A stretch of 64,000 nt of DNA from Malacoplasma iowae (lineage in GTDB: Bacteria > Bacillota_I > Bacilli_A > Mycoplasmatales > Mycoplasmoidaceae), in the NCBI RefSeq assembly GCF_900660615.1, contig NZ_LR215023.1:434001-498000 (forward strand), in the 5' to 3' direction. How positions within the stretch are numbered: the first letter of the stretch is position 1; every line of letters begins with the position of its first letter. The position numbers and the translations under genes were made by a program. Shown here in pieces: positions 1 through 9,087 of the stretch. A model generated the notes under the pieces. It was not told the origin of the DNA. It saw only the letters and a program-made list of their open reading frames with translations, and ran no database searches.

Positions 1-1
1 T

Positions 2-133
2 ATAAAATATAAATTAATAATGCAAGTTGTTTCAAGACCTGGATATGAATGACATAGTGATAAATTTGGAAGTTGAAAAGATAAAGACTTAACATTTGAA
101 TTAAGTAATAATACTAGTACAAATCAACAATAA
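2..133 (+). CDS. C-terminal end of an unidentified protein (partial)
   Basis: An open frame runs in from the left edge and stops with TAA at 131-133; about 43 codons are visible. Two in-frame UGA codons (50-52, 74-76) must be read as Trp. The visible tail is polar, with several Asn, Ser and Thr at the very end, as in many secreted mycoplasma proteins, but no family can be named. A hairpin (150-175) 16 bases downstream would be its terminator and is the target duplicated by IS copy 1. Confidence 0.5.
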
Positions 134-149
134 TTAATTTAAATTTAAC

Positions 150-175
150 TTACAGTTTAAAAATAAAAGCTGTAA
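150..175. repeat. Left target duplication of IS copy 1 (26 bp inverted repeat)
   Basis: Begins TTACAG and ends CTGTAA, so it is itself a hairpin. It is identical to 1338-1363 on the other side of the element. It was probably the terminator of the gene ending at 133. Confidence 0.9.
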
Positions 176-1337
176 CCCTAACTGACATGTGAAGTGCAAC
201 ACTTCAATGTTACATTAAACTCTCGACTTTGAAATATAAGTTGAGAGTTTTTTTGTTTTAAATATTTTCTTGATACATTTGGTAAGCTGTTTTATAACCA
301 AACATTTTTCTTGGGATGTTGTTTACTTTTCATTCAAGAGTTTTTATTTTATCTTCACTTACTAAACTGAAGTCAGTTCCTTTTTTATATCATCTTCTAA
401 CTATCCCATTTATGTTCTCGTTGGACCCTCTTTGAAATGAAGAATAAGGTTGGCAATAATAAACTTTAAAGTTGAATTGTTTTGCAGTTATTCCCATCAT
501 TTGAAACTCTAACCCATTATCAACAGTGATGCTTTTTATTGGGAGTTTTTCATCTCGAATAATGGTATACATTTTAGCCATCATTGATCTAGCGTTCTTC
601 CCTTTTATTTTTCTAATAATTGCCAACCTTGTTTTTCTTTCCACTAATGTCAATAAGTGGTAATAACCACTTTGCCTTTTACTAACTATTAGATCAGCTT
701 CTCAATGTCCAAATTCTTTTCTATTGTTTATCTTTTCTGGTCTTAGACTATAAGGAATGCAGTATTTTCCATCAATTTTAGAAAATATACCTATTTTTCT
801 TCTTTTCCCTTTAACATATTTTCTTCTTAAACAATCTCTTCTTTGTATCTTTCAAATCTTGCTATTGATTCATCTAAATACTTGCCTAGCACTTGGAACT
901 TTAACTAATGGATAGTTTTCTTTTATTCAAAAAATTGTAGCTTCTACACCATGAGATTTAGGATTAAATTTTTGAATAAAAAGATCTGTGAAGTTTTTGT
1001 ACTTCAACATAAAAAACATATGACAATTTGATTTTCTTCTAATGTATTTTTTGTGAGCAGTTGATGAATAATAAATCCCTGTTGAAGATGTGTTTCTTTT
1101 TAATTCTCTTGATATTGTTGATTTGTTTTTATTTAAGATTTTTGCAATCTTATTCATAGAATATTTTTCTTTATTTCAAAGAAAATAAATTAAGCATCTT
1201 TCTTCTTTTGTTAAATGTTTATAAGTTTTCATAAGCACTCCTAATATTCATTATCTTTTTATTAGTGAACACTTACAAACAAAACAAATGAAGTGCACAC
1301 TCTTTTTTGAGTGTTGCACTTCACATGTCAATCGAGC
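176..1337 (-). mobile_element. IS copy 1, IS30 family (IS1630-like), 1162 bp
   Basis: One of five near-identical elements in the window. Its ends share the inverted repeat GACATGTGAAGTGCAACACT; the outermost bases differ (CCCTAACT at the transposase 3' end, GCTCGATT at the 5' end). It holds one transposase gene on the minus strand. A hairpin with the arms AACTCTC and GAGAGTT lies downstream of the transposase. The 5' terminal repeat is followed at once by its own reverse complement, giving a second hairpin. Long duplications of inverted repeats are the documented behaviour of IS1630 of Mycoplasma fermentans. Confidence 0.93.
258..1232 (-). CDS. IS30-family transposase (copy 1)
   Basis: 324 residues. 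An N-terminal helix-turn-helix region includes the motif STISRELKRN typical of IS30 transposases. The catalytic DDE residues are visible as Asp180 in HWEADLI, Asp238 in TVDNGLEF and Glu272 in RGSNENING, with a D-E spacing of 34. The product cuts and joins the IS ends. UGA codons are needed as Trp, so the gene looks broken under the standard code but is intact under code 4. Start ATG at 1232, preceded by AGGAG. It differs from copies 2, 4 and 5 by a few mostly silent changes and looks functional. Confidence 0.93.
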
Positions 1338-1363
1338 TTACAGTTTAAAAATAAAAGCTGTAA
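1338..1363. repeat. Right target duplication of IS copy 1
   Basis: Exact copy of 150-175. Here it is followed by a T-rich run, so this copy retains the full form of an intrinsic terminator. Confidence 0.9.
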
Positions 1364-1452
1364 GTTTTATTTTTCTGGACTATCAGGAAATAAAATTTAT
1401 TTCTGAACCTTCCGTGAAATTAATATTTATTAATAAACTTAAAAAAAGTTTC

Positions 1453-1479
1453 AAAAAAACGGTTAATTTACCGTTTTTT
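1453..1479. terminator. Hairpin, likely bidirectional terminator
   Basis: The arms AAAAAACGG and CCGTTTTTT are separated by eight bases. A-rich on one side and T-rich on the other, so it could stop transcripts from either direction just upstream of the lipoprotein gene. Confidence 0.55.
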
Positions 1480-1524
1480 ACAGTAATAGCACCCTTGGGA
1501 AAGTTATATGTATATTTTTTTTGG

Positions 1525-1530
1525 TATACT
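1525..1530 (+). promoter_or_regulatory. Probable -10 box of the lipoprotein gene
   Basis: TATACT lies 25 bases before the ATG at 1556 in an otherwise T-rich stretch. No clear -35 box is seen; TTGGGA at 1495-1500 is a weak candidate. The word AATAGCACC at 1485-1493 recurs as the stem of the terminator after the gene. Confidence 0.4.
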
Positions 1531-1555
1531 AAGGTCAAATAAGGTGAGGTAGTTT

Positions 1556-2083
1556 ATGAAAAAAAACAAAATAGTTAAATTTGCTCTAATGTCAGGGCTA
1601 TTGGGGGTTGGTGCTGTTGTGCCTATAACATTAACGTCCTGTAGTAAACCAGCGCAAACAGTTGGTGCTGATTTAAATACATTTAATGTAATTGGATTAA
1701 ATCAATACCAAAATAACCAGTTAGTTTTAATTATTTCTTCATCGGTTAGTAAATTGATGACTAAAGAAGAAAAAACAGAAAATCAAACTAATCAAGTTAT
1801 AACTAAAGAGGTTGTTGAAAAAAATATAATGGATCAAATAAAATCAAATGCAGCATTTACAGAAAACTTAAAATTATATATGGAAAAAGTTACTTTAACA
1901 TATGCTGGCAATGAAATTGGATCTTATGGTAAAAAATTTAAAAGTTATAATGTAACTATTGATTTAAAAGCTGGTTATACAATTCAATTCTATAGTGATG
2001 CAATAGCTTCATTTAAAGTAAATAAAAATTCTATTACATCAATTAAGACTTACTTATCAAAAGAAGAAGCAAAAACAGAATAA
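1556..2083 (+). CDS. Surface lipoprotein
   Basis: 175 residues. The N-terminus is a classic lipoprotein signal: basic MKKNKIVK, a hydrophobic stretch, then the lipobox LTSC with the acylated Cys at residue 29. The mature protein (about 147 residues) would be lipid-anchored and exposed on the membrane. It is hydrophilic and Lys/Asn-rich, with no recognisable enzyme domain. ATG start with AAGGTGAGG about 10 bases upstream. It is flanked by hairpins and by gene debris (2418-2660), as is common where lipoprotein families turn over. The signal peptide recalls lipoproteins of the Mycoplasma penetrans/iowae group, but that link is only impression. Confidence 0.8.
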   Translation: MKKNKIVKFALMSGLLGVGAVVPITLTSCSKPAQTVGADLNTFNVIGLNQYQNNQLVLIISSSVSKLMTKEEKTENQTNQVITKEVVEKNIMDQIKSNAAFTENLKLYMEKVTLTYAGNEIGSYGKKFKSYNVTIDLKAGYTIQFYSDAIASFKVNKNSITSIKTYLSKEEAKTE

Positions 2084-2163
2084 TATTTAATTTTAATTAG
2101 AAATTTTTTTAGATAAAAAATAAATATTTTTTATAGAAAATTAAATTAAGGAAAATGCATCAC

Positions 2164-2201
2164 AATAGCACCTTTTGGTGCTATTTTTTTTTTTTTTTTT
2201 T
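2164..2201 (+). terminator. Intrinsic terminator with an 18-T tract
   Basis: A perfect stem AATAGCACC / GGTGCTATT (2164-2172, 2177-2185) with a 4-base loop, running into 18 consecutive T (2184-2201). It ends the lipoprotein transcript. The left arm also occurs at 1485-1493, upstream of the gene. Confidence 0.85.
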
Positions 2202-2417
2202 GTAAATTAATACTATTTGATTGTTTATAAAAAAGTTATAAAAAATTATCAAAAAACAAAAAACTAAAATTTCCTGCTAAATAAATTTGTTTTTTTATAT
2301 TTGATGTTTTAAATGTATAAAATGAACTAAAATCTAATAACCATTTTTTATTTTTTAGTAATTTATTTAAAAATATCTAATTAAGTTATGCTATTACAAT
2401 AAAATTTATTTTTTTAA

Positions 2418-2660
2418 AATAAAGTTAATAATGATATAGATTCTATCAATATTATTAAAATAAAAATCACACCTAAAAAAGGATTTAGTTTTAAAAAATC
2501 TTTTGAACTAAACAACATTAACTACAACAAAGAAATTAGCGGTGACAAATTCTTATACATTAGTTTCACTTATAAAAATGAAAATAATTTTGCTGAATCA
2601 GCTATAGCATATAGCAATAATATAACTAATGAATTTGAATTTGTAGCCAATTCTATTTAA
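2418..2660 (+). pseudogene. Remnant of a secreted or lipoprotein-like gene (C-terminal part)
   Basis: An open frame of about 80 codons with no start codon and no signal peptide, ending TAA at 2658-2660. The encoded residues (ITPKKGFSF..., LYISFTYKN..., FEFVANSI) have protein-like composition, and codon use resembles neighbouring genes rather than the intergenic background. It is followed by a proper terminator (2735-2776). The likely origin is a degraded paralogue of a lipoprotein gene; no similarity to the lipoprotein at 1556 is evident by eye. The stretch 2202-2417 before it holds nothing I can identify. Confidence 0.5.
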
Positions 2661-2734
2661 TAATAAATTTAAATAAAATTGAATAATAATCACAATTTTT
2701 TAAAATATATAAATTAAATTATTATTTTAAGGTT

Positions 2735-2776
2735 AAAAACACATGATCTTTTTTTAAAAAAACATGTGTTTTTTTA
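2735..2776 (+). terminator. Intrinsic terminator before the mannitol operon
   Basis: The arms AAAAACACATG and CATGTGTTTTT enclose a T/A-rich loop, followed by T residues. It separates the upstream gene remnant from the mtl promoter. Confidence 0.75.
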
Positions 2777-2817
2777 ATTATTTTTGTTCAAAATAGCATG
2801 TATATATAAGTTTTATA

Positions 2818-2885
2818 AGTTATATATACATGTTGTGTTAATATATATCAAAGTACATCTTATGATAACCATAAGAGAAAGGAGA
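2818..2885 (+). promoter_or_regulatory. mtl operon promoter and leader
   Basis: A 30-base block, 2818-2847, containing ACATGTTGTGTTAATATATA, is repeated exactly at 8459-8488. It is followed by the inverted repeat CTTATG-ATAAC-CATAAG, a possible operator, and a strong ribosome binding site AAAGGAG at 2878-2884. The conservation of this block in two places argues that it is the promoter, although the exact -35 and -10 boxes are ambiguous in such AT-rich sequence. Confidence 0.5.
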
Positions 2886-2891
2886 TTTTTT

Positions 2892-3335
2892 ATGATTAAA
2901 AATTATTTAAATACAAATAATATTTTAATTGGTGTTGACATTAAAAATAAAAATGATGCTTTTAATAAAGTGTTTGAATGTTTAAAAAAGCAAAATGCCA
3001 TAGAGGATAAATATCTTAATTCTATGATAGAAAGAGATAAAAATTCTAGTGTAGCTATTGGTAATTTTATAGCAATAGCACACGGAACTGTTGAAACAAA
3101 GGATTTAATTAAAAAAGATGCGATGTGTATTTTGGTTTTAAAAAATCCAATTGATTGAGATGGTAATGAAGTAAAAGTTGTTTTAGGTCTTGCTTTGTCT
3201 GGAGATAAAACAATGGATGTAATTGGAAATATAGGCGTTGCTTTTTCTGATGAAGAAGAAGTTAAAAACTTTTACTATAAGAATGATTTAACTTCAAATG
3301 AAGTACTTAAATGATTGGTGGCTCATGATGAATAA
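2892..3335 (+). CDS. mtlF: PTS mannitol-specific enzyme IIA
   Basis: 147 residues, usual size for a free-standing mannitol IIA. It takes phosphate from HPr and passes it to the IIB domain of MtlA. The phosphorylation site is His64 in AIAHGTVE; the C-terminal part (VVLGLALSGD) is also typical. One UGA codon (Trp, after KNPID) and another near the C-terminus are read through. Start ATG at 2892 is 7 bases after AAAGGAG; the longer open frame upstream has no ribosome site. First gene of the operon; its 3' end overlaps mtlD by 8 bases. A decayed second copy lies at 8459-8730. Confidence 0.9.
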
Positions 3336-4338
3336 TAAAGTTATTCATTTTGGTGCTGGTAATATAGGTAGAGGATTAATCGCTGAATTAGCAAGCATAA
3401 ACAATCTTGATATTTTATTTGTTGATGTTTCAAAAGATTTAATAGATAAAATTAACAAGGAAAAAAAATATGCAATAAATTGTTTACCATCTAATAAGAA
3501 AATTACTATTGATAATTGTAAGGGTTTAAATTTAATAAATCAAAAAGATGAATTAATAGATCTTATTTCTAAAGCAGATATGGTTACTACATCAATAGGT
3601 GTTAATAACCTTATTAATCTTTGTGAAATTATTAATTCAAGTTTGGAAAAAAGAACAAATCAAAATAAGTTAGTTATTGCTTGTTTTGAAAATGGATTTA
3701 AAGCATCAGAATACTTGTTTGAAAAAATAATTGAGAAAAATAATGCTAATTTATCAAAACTTGATTTTGTTAATGTTGTAGTTGATCGATTAGTTCCAGA
3801 TCAAAGCAATGATAGTTTAGATGTAAATGTAGAAGATTTTTATAGTGTTTGATATAAAAAAAATAATAATTCAACAACTTGGTTATTTAATTTGAACACA
3901 ACATCTATTGATGGAAAATATGAAGATTTTTTTAATAAGAAATTCTACGGTGTTAATGGTCTACATTTTTCTATAGCTATGATAGGTTACAGTAAAAAAA
4001 TGAAATATATTAATGAAACTATTAATGACAAAGAATGCTTATCTATAATAAATAATTTAATAGAAGAAATGAGTGTTGCAATATCTAGTTTAACAAATTT
4101 AGATTTAAAAGATATTGAACAATATTTAAAAAATAATGTTGAAAGATTTTCAAACAAATATTTGCTAGATGATATTGATAGGGTTGCACGTAATGCAAAA
4201 CAAAAAATCAGTGATAACGAAAGAATATTACCTATGTATAAATGATTGATAGAGAATAAAAAACAACATGATACATTTAATGAAATTTTAAAAATTGCAA
4301 ATAAATATATAGAAGAAAAAGGTGTTAAAAATGAATAA
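3328..4338 (+). CDS. mtlD: Mannitol-1-phosphate 5-dehydrogenase
   Basis: 336 residues. Oxidises mannitol 1-phosphate, delivered by MtlA, to fructose 6-phosphate with NAD. The N-terminal NAD-binding motif HFGAGNIGRG and the family pattern around VVDRLVP are clear. Slightly shorter than the roughly 370-380 residues of many bacterial homologues. Two tandem ATGs (3325, 3328) exist; 3328 is favoured because GGTGG lies 6 bases upstream of it. The start overlaps the end of mtlF and the stop overlaps the start of the next gene, so translation is probably coupled. Frame intact under code 4. Confidence 0.92.
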
Positions 4339-5182
4339 TATTTTAAAAGCTAAAATAGGATTTGGTACATATAAAATCCTTGATCAAAATGATATGGATA
4401 ATGCTATTAAATGGGCCATTGAATCTGGCTATGATTTTATCGATACTGCAAAATTATATAACACAGAACCACTTGTTGGGAACTCTTTAGAAAAATTAAA
4501 AATGGAAAACCCATCGTTTGTTTATCCAATACTTCAATCTAAAATTTGACCATCTGACTTTAAAAATGGAGTTGAATTTGAACTTAGAGAATCTCTAAAA
4601 AGATTGAAAATATCAAAAATTGACTGTTATATGCTTCATAGACCACACGTTGATAACACTATGAATGTTAGGGCTTGAAAAGAACTTATTGAGTGTAAGA
4701 AAAAAGGTTTAGTTGATGTCATAGGTGTTTCAAATTTTGAACCTGATATGATAAGAATTTTATACAATGAAACAGGTGTTTATCCTGAAGTTGTTCAAAA
4801 TGAAGCAAGTTTAACTTATATAAGAAGAGATAGAATGGTTTATTGCAAAGAACATAACATTGCTATGCAAGGTTGAAGAGCTCTTGGAAATCCAAAAGTA
4901 AATTTTAATAGTGAGTATTTAAGACAATTAGCAATTAAATATAATTGTTCAGTTGCTCAATTATTAGTTGCATATTCTTATAATTTAGGTTTTTGTCCAG
5001 TAGTTAGAAGTGCTATTGAATCAGAAATAAAAGAAAATGTAAATGCAATAAATATCAAGATTAGTGAAGTTGATATGCTAACTTTAGAATTGAAATTTAA
5101 TACACATAAATCAACAACTCACAACGAATGTGATTCTTATGCTAATTTAGCATTAGATGATGATTGATACAAAACAAATTAA
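4331..5182 (+). CDS. Aldo/keto reductase
   Basis: 283 residues. Member of the NAD(P)H-dependent aldo/keto reductase superfamily (TIM barrel), which reduces aldehydes and ketones to alcohols. Seen: GFGTYK at the N-terminus, catalytic Asp and Tyr in DFIDTAKLYN, Lys in QSKIW, His in LHRPH, and GVSNFEPD. True ATG at 4331 overlaps the mtlD stop by 8 bases. Placed between mtlD and mtlA, it may reduce a carbonyl product of polyol or sugar-phosphate metabolism; the substrate is unknown. A paralogue is at 33558-34427, with the same order of motifs and even the phrase ILYNETGVYPE. Confidence 0.85.
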
Positions 5183-5184
5183 TT

Positions 5185-7758
5185 ATGAAAAGTATATTTA
5201 AACCAACCCAATATGAGTTAACATATAAAACACCCTTAACAGGTAAGTTAAAACAATTGGGTAATAAAACAGATTCATCTAAAAAATTTTTAGCTAAAGT
5301 TAGAAAATTTGGATCATTTATGGCTGGTATGGTTATTCCTGCAATAGGTGTTCTAATTGCATGAGGTCTTTTTACTGCAATAATTCTTGGTGTTAAAACA
5401 GGTATAGCTTATCAACATAATATAGCAATAGATAAATGAACATCATCAGATTCATCTAAATATTTATTTAATATGGATAAAGTTATTGATCTTGGAATTC
5501 AATTTACCATTCCATTGATAATTGCTTTTCTTGGTGGAAGGCAAATATATGATTGAAGAGGTGCTCTTGTTGGTTTTGCTAGTGTAATAGGAGTTATTGC
5601 TTATTCACAAATTTCATTACAGTCTAATATATCAAATATCAATGAACTTACACATAAATGAACATTTAATGCAATTATGGTTCAAATTACTGGAGATGTA
5701 AAATTAATAAATACTGGTGCATCCCCAATGATATTGGGTGCTTTAATTTCTGGTCCTTTGTTTGCTTGATTATTTAAAAATTTTGAAAAGCTTTACAAAA
5801 ATCATATAAAACAAGGATTTGAAATGTTGGTTAATAATTTTTCTCTTGGAATATTTGGCTGTGCAGCAATAATTGTGTGTTTCTGAGGAATTGGTCCATT
5901 AATGGCAGTATTACAAGTTGTATTTTTCTTTATAATACAAGGTATAAATAATGCTGGATTATTGTTTGTATTACCTATATTTGTTGAATTTGAAAAAATA
6001 TTATTTTTAAATAATGCTGTTAATCATGGTATCCTTGGACCTTTAGGATACCAAGCTGTTACAAGTGTAGGTTATTCTCCTCTATTTTTCCTTGATCCAA
6101 ATCCAGGACAAGGTTTAGGATTATTGTTGGCATATATTTGTTTTGGTACTAAAGAACAAAAATCACAAGCTACTGCTGCTACACCTATTCATTTTGTAGG
6201 TGGTATTCATGAAGTTTACTATCCATTTGTTCTAATGAAACCAATTAATTTATTATTTATGATGGCTGGTGGTGTTTTTGCAGGAGCAATTTATCAAATA
6301 TTTAATTTTGGTGGTATATTCACACCAAGTCCTGGTAGTGTAATTATGAACTACCTTGCAGTTTATAGTGCTAAACCATTAAATTATTTAGCACTAACAA
6401 TTGCAATATTTGGAGCTGCTGCTATTGTATTTGCACTTACATCTTTAAGTTTATTGTGAGTAAATATTAGAAATGGACAAAGAATTGTTTTAAACCCGTT
6501 AAAAATAAAATTAATTTCAAATATTTATAAATCAAAAGAATTTGACTCAATTAAAGATATTAATATTACTAAAAAGATAAAAGATGTTAAGTATGAAAAT
6601 GTTAAAGATAAAAATAATTTCTTATGAGAAATTGTAACTTTAAAAGATGGAAGTCAAGAATTTTATCCAATTAAAGAAAAAGATAAAAAAATTGAAAGTG
6701 TTTCATACAAAATTTATGATAAAGATGAAAATAAAAAAGAAAAATATTGTGAAAAATTTTATTACAAAGAAAGTTTTGATTTATCAACTGTAAAAAATAA
6801 AAGAGATAAATTAACTAATAAACTTAATTTAAAAATTGATCAATTCAATAAAAAACATGATGAAAAAATTAAAGAAATTAATTTATGAAAAGAAACTATT
6901 GATTCTAAATTAAATCCAATGGATACTTTTAGTAAAGAAAATTTAGAAAAAGATTTTAAATTAAAAGTTTCTAATGAAAGTTTTAAATATAACAAAAAAC
7001 TTGATTTACTTAAATTCAAAATAGTTAAAAATAATTTTTATGATGCTAAAAGAATTAAAGTTTCTTTAGAAGAAAGTGAAATTGATTCAATAAATTATGA
7101 GCAAAAACAAATTGAATTCTTAAAAAGAACTATAGTATTTGAAAATAATTTAGAACAGAAAAAAATAGATAAACAAAAAATAAAAGAACTTAAAAAAGAG
7201 TATTTAAATAACATTAAAAACTTAAATGAAAGTGATAATGTAAAAATTAAAATCGAAAAAGACAAATTAAAAAAAGAATTAAATAATAAAATTAATGCAT
7301 TGATAAAAATTGATGCAGATGGAAAACTAATCAAGAAACAATACTTTAAAAATGATGTGAAATTGATTGATGTTGATTCAAAACAAGAAAATATTAATGA
7401 TATTTTAAATGTAAAAGAACTAAAAGATCAACTATCAAATAATGATGAACTATTTAATGTAGTTAAAAAAGCAAAAAAAATAATTTTTGCTTGTGAAGCA
7501 GGTATGGGTTCTTCGGCTATGGGTGCTGGCATGATTAAAAAAATGATTACAAGTCTTGGTGTTAAAGATATAGAAGTTACAAATTGTGCTATAAAAGATT
7601 TACCAAATGATGTAGATATAATTGTTACTCAGAAAACATTTAAAGAATTTGTAAACAAAAATCATCCTAATAGCTATGTATATGGAATAAATCAATTTTT
7701 GAAAAAAGATGAGTATAAAGAACTTATTGATACTATTAAAATAGTTAAAGTTAAATAG
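5185..7758 (+). CDS. mtlA: PTS mannitol-specific enzyme IIC-IIB with giant charged insert
   Basis: 857 residues, against roughly 450-500 for usual IICB mannitol permeases. Residues 1-430 form the membrane IIC domain (several hydrophobic helices; GGIHEVYYPF is the conserved mannitol IIC signature). Residues about 430-760 are an extremely Lys/Glu/Asn-rich segment, largely predicted-coiled-coil-like, with no homologue I recognise. Residues 765-857 are the IIB domain with the phosphocysteine loop FACEAGMGSSAMGA (Cys770). It transports mannitol and phosphorylates it. Start ATG is 2 bases after the preceding stop. Many UGA-Trp codons; ends TAG. The insert looks in frame, not an artefact, because codon pattern and frame continue unbroken into IIB. 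Confidence 0.9.
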
Positions 7759-7790
7759 TTTATAAAAAACTTAAATATTTGAATGTGATG

Positions 7791-7832
7791 AAAACATGAA
7801 ATTTGAATTTTATTTAAATTTCATGTTTTTTA
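7791..7832 (+). terminator. Terminator of the mannitol operon
   Basis: A 14-bp stem AAAACATGAAATTT / AAATTTCATGTTTT followed by T residues, about 30 bases after the mtlA stop. Confidence 0.85.
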
Positions 7833-8458
7833 TATTAACCAAATTTGGTTTTTTGAATCAATTACTTTTAAATTGTTAACAACTTAGTAAGCAATTTTAA
7901 AGTAAAAACAGTTTAAATTTTAAAGAATTATTTAAATCAATAACTAAAAAGTGTTTGATATTTTATTAAACTTATAAATTGGATTTAATGTTTTAATTTT
8001 GTATATTTTTTAATTAAAAAATATTTTTCAAACTAATCACTTTATTAAAAAAATATACAGATTTTTGTATTTTTACAAATAATGATTTTTTTAATACTTT
8101 ATATTGTGTTGTAAATATTTTTGAATAATTTTTAGTTAAACACCAAACACTAGTAATTTAATTTATTACTAAATGATTTATTTTTTAAAAAAACTTTTAC
8201 ATAGATATCATATGAATTTTTGCTTAAATTTTTGCAAATTACTACATATATTTTTTTATGAAAAAATGTCTATTTTTAATTTGATATTAAAAAATATTAT
8301 GCACACATAATGGTTAGTTTTTAGATATTAAGAATAATAAAAAATCAAGTATAAAATTAACAATTAAATTTAACGTTTAAACTTATCTTTTAAGCTATAT
8401 ATTTATTTTAATTTGTTAATTTATGTATGATTATTATGCTTTTTTATAAGATATTATG

Positions 8459-8730
8459 AGTTATATATACATGTTGTGTTAATATATAGGCAAGGTAAAT
8501 ATTATGTTTGCCAAAACTGAAAGGAGATCATTAACGATCGAACATTATTTGATATAGATAACATTTTAATTATATAAATGAAAACAAAAGAAATATAAGT
8601 GCTTAGTAAAGTGTTTTAATTACTTTAAAAATTAAATGCAATTCATTTACTACACTTTAATTCAACTATTGAAACTATGTAAGTTTCTAGTTTACCAATT
8701 GATTTTTCAAAATGAAATTTATTAAATTAA
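8459..8730 (+). pseudogene. Decayed duplicate of the mtl promoter and mtlF
   Basis: Positions 8459-8488 repeat the 30-base mtl promoter block exactly. The GAAAGGAGAT ribosome site (8519-8528) is kept, but the start codon is lost. Downstream, recognisable pieces of mtlF persist (for example ACATTTTAATTATAT..., TTTAGTAAAGTGTTT-like and TCTAGTTTACCAATTGAT-like stretches) with many substitutions, indels and stops. This is a dead IIA gene whose promoter region has drifted much less than its coding part. The rest of the 1.3-kb gap (7833-8458, 8731-9087) is AT-rich with nothing I can name. Confidence 0.6.
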
Positions 8731-9087
8731 TTAAATAACTCATTTGTTAAAAATGTAATTAATGAACTAATTTTTAAAAATTAATTGATTAAAAAAAAGA
8801 AGTTAAGATTATGTTTATGCTGACTTTGTTTTAATTCAAAACAGTATATTAAATTTAAATTATCTATTATGGTTTTTTGTCAAAATAAAATTTTAGTTTT
8901 TGTATTAATTAAAAAAAATAAACTAATTATTTTGATAAATAGATAGATTCAAAATTTTGTTTAAAATGCATTTTAAAAATAAGTTAAAAAATATGTTTTA
9001 TAACTGAACAACATTTTTATTTTTAAAAGGTATTTTTAAAAACAATTTTGTAAATTTTCAATTTTTATATATAAATAGGAGGATTTA

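Noticed and set aside
176-1337. IS copies as broken transposase genes made of several fragments
   Set aside because: Under the standard code each is cut into pieces, but with UGA as Trp each gives one 324-residue protein with the full DDE triad.
1288-1542. Plus-strand open frame across the IS1 end
   Set aside because: Starts inside the IS terminal repeat and has no ribosome site; an accident of the insertion.
7095-7334. Minus-strand open frame inside mtlA
   Set aside because: Antisense shadow of the Lys-rich insert, giving a Leu/Phe/Ser-rich translation with no motif.
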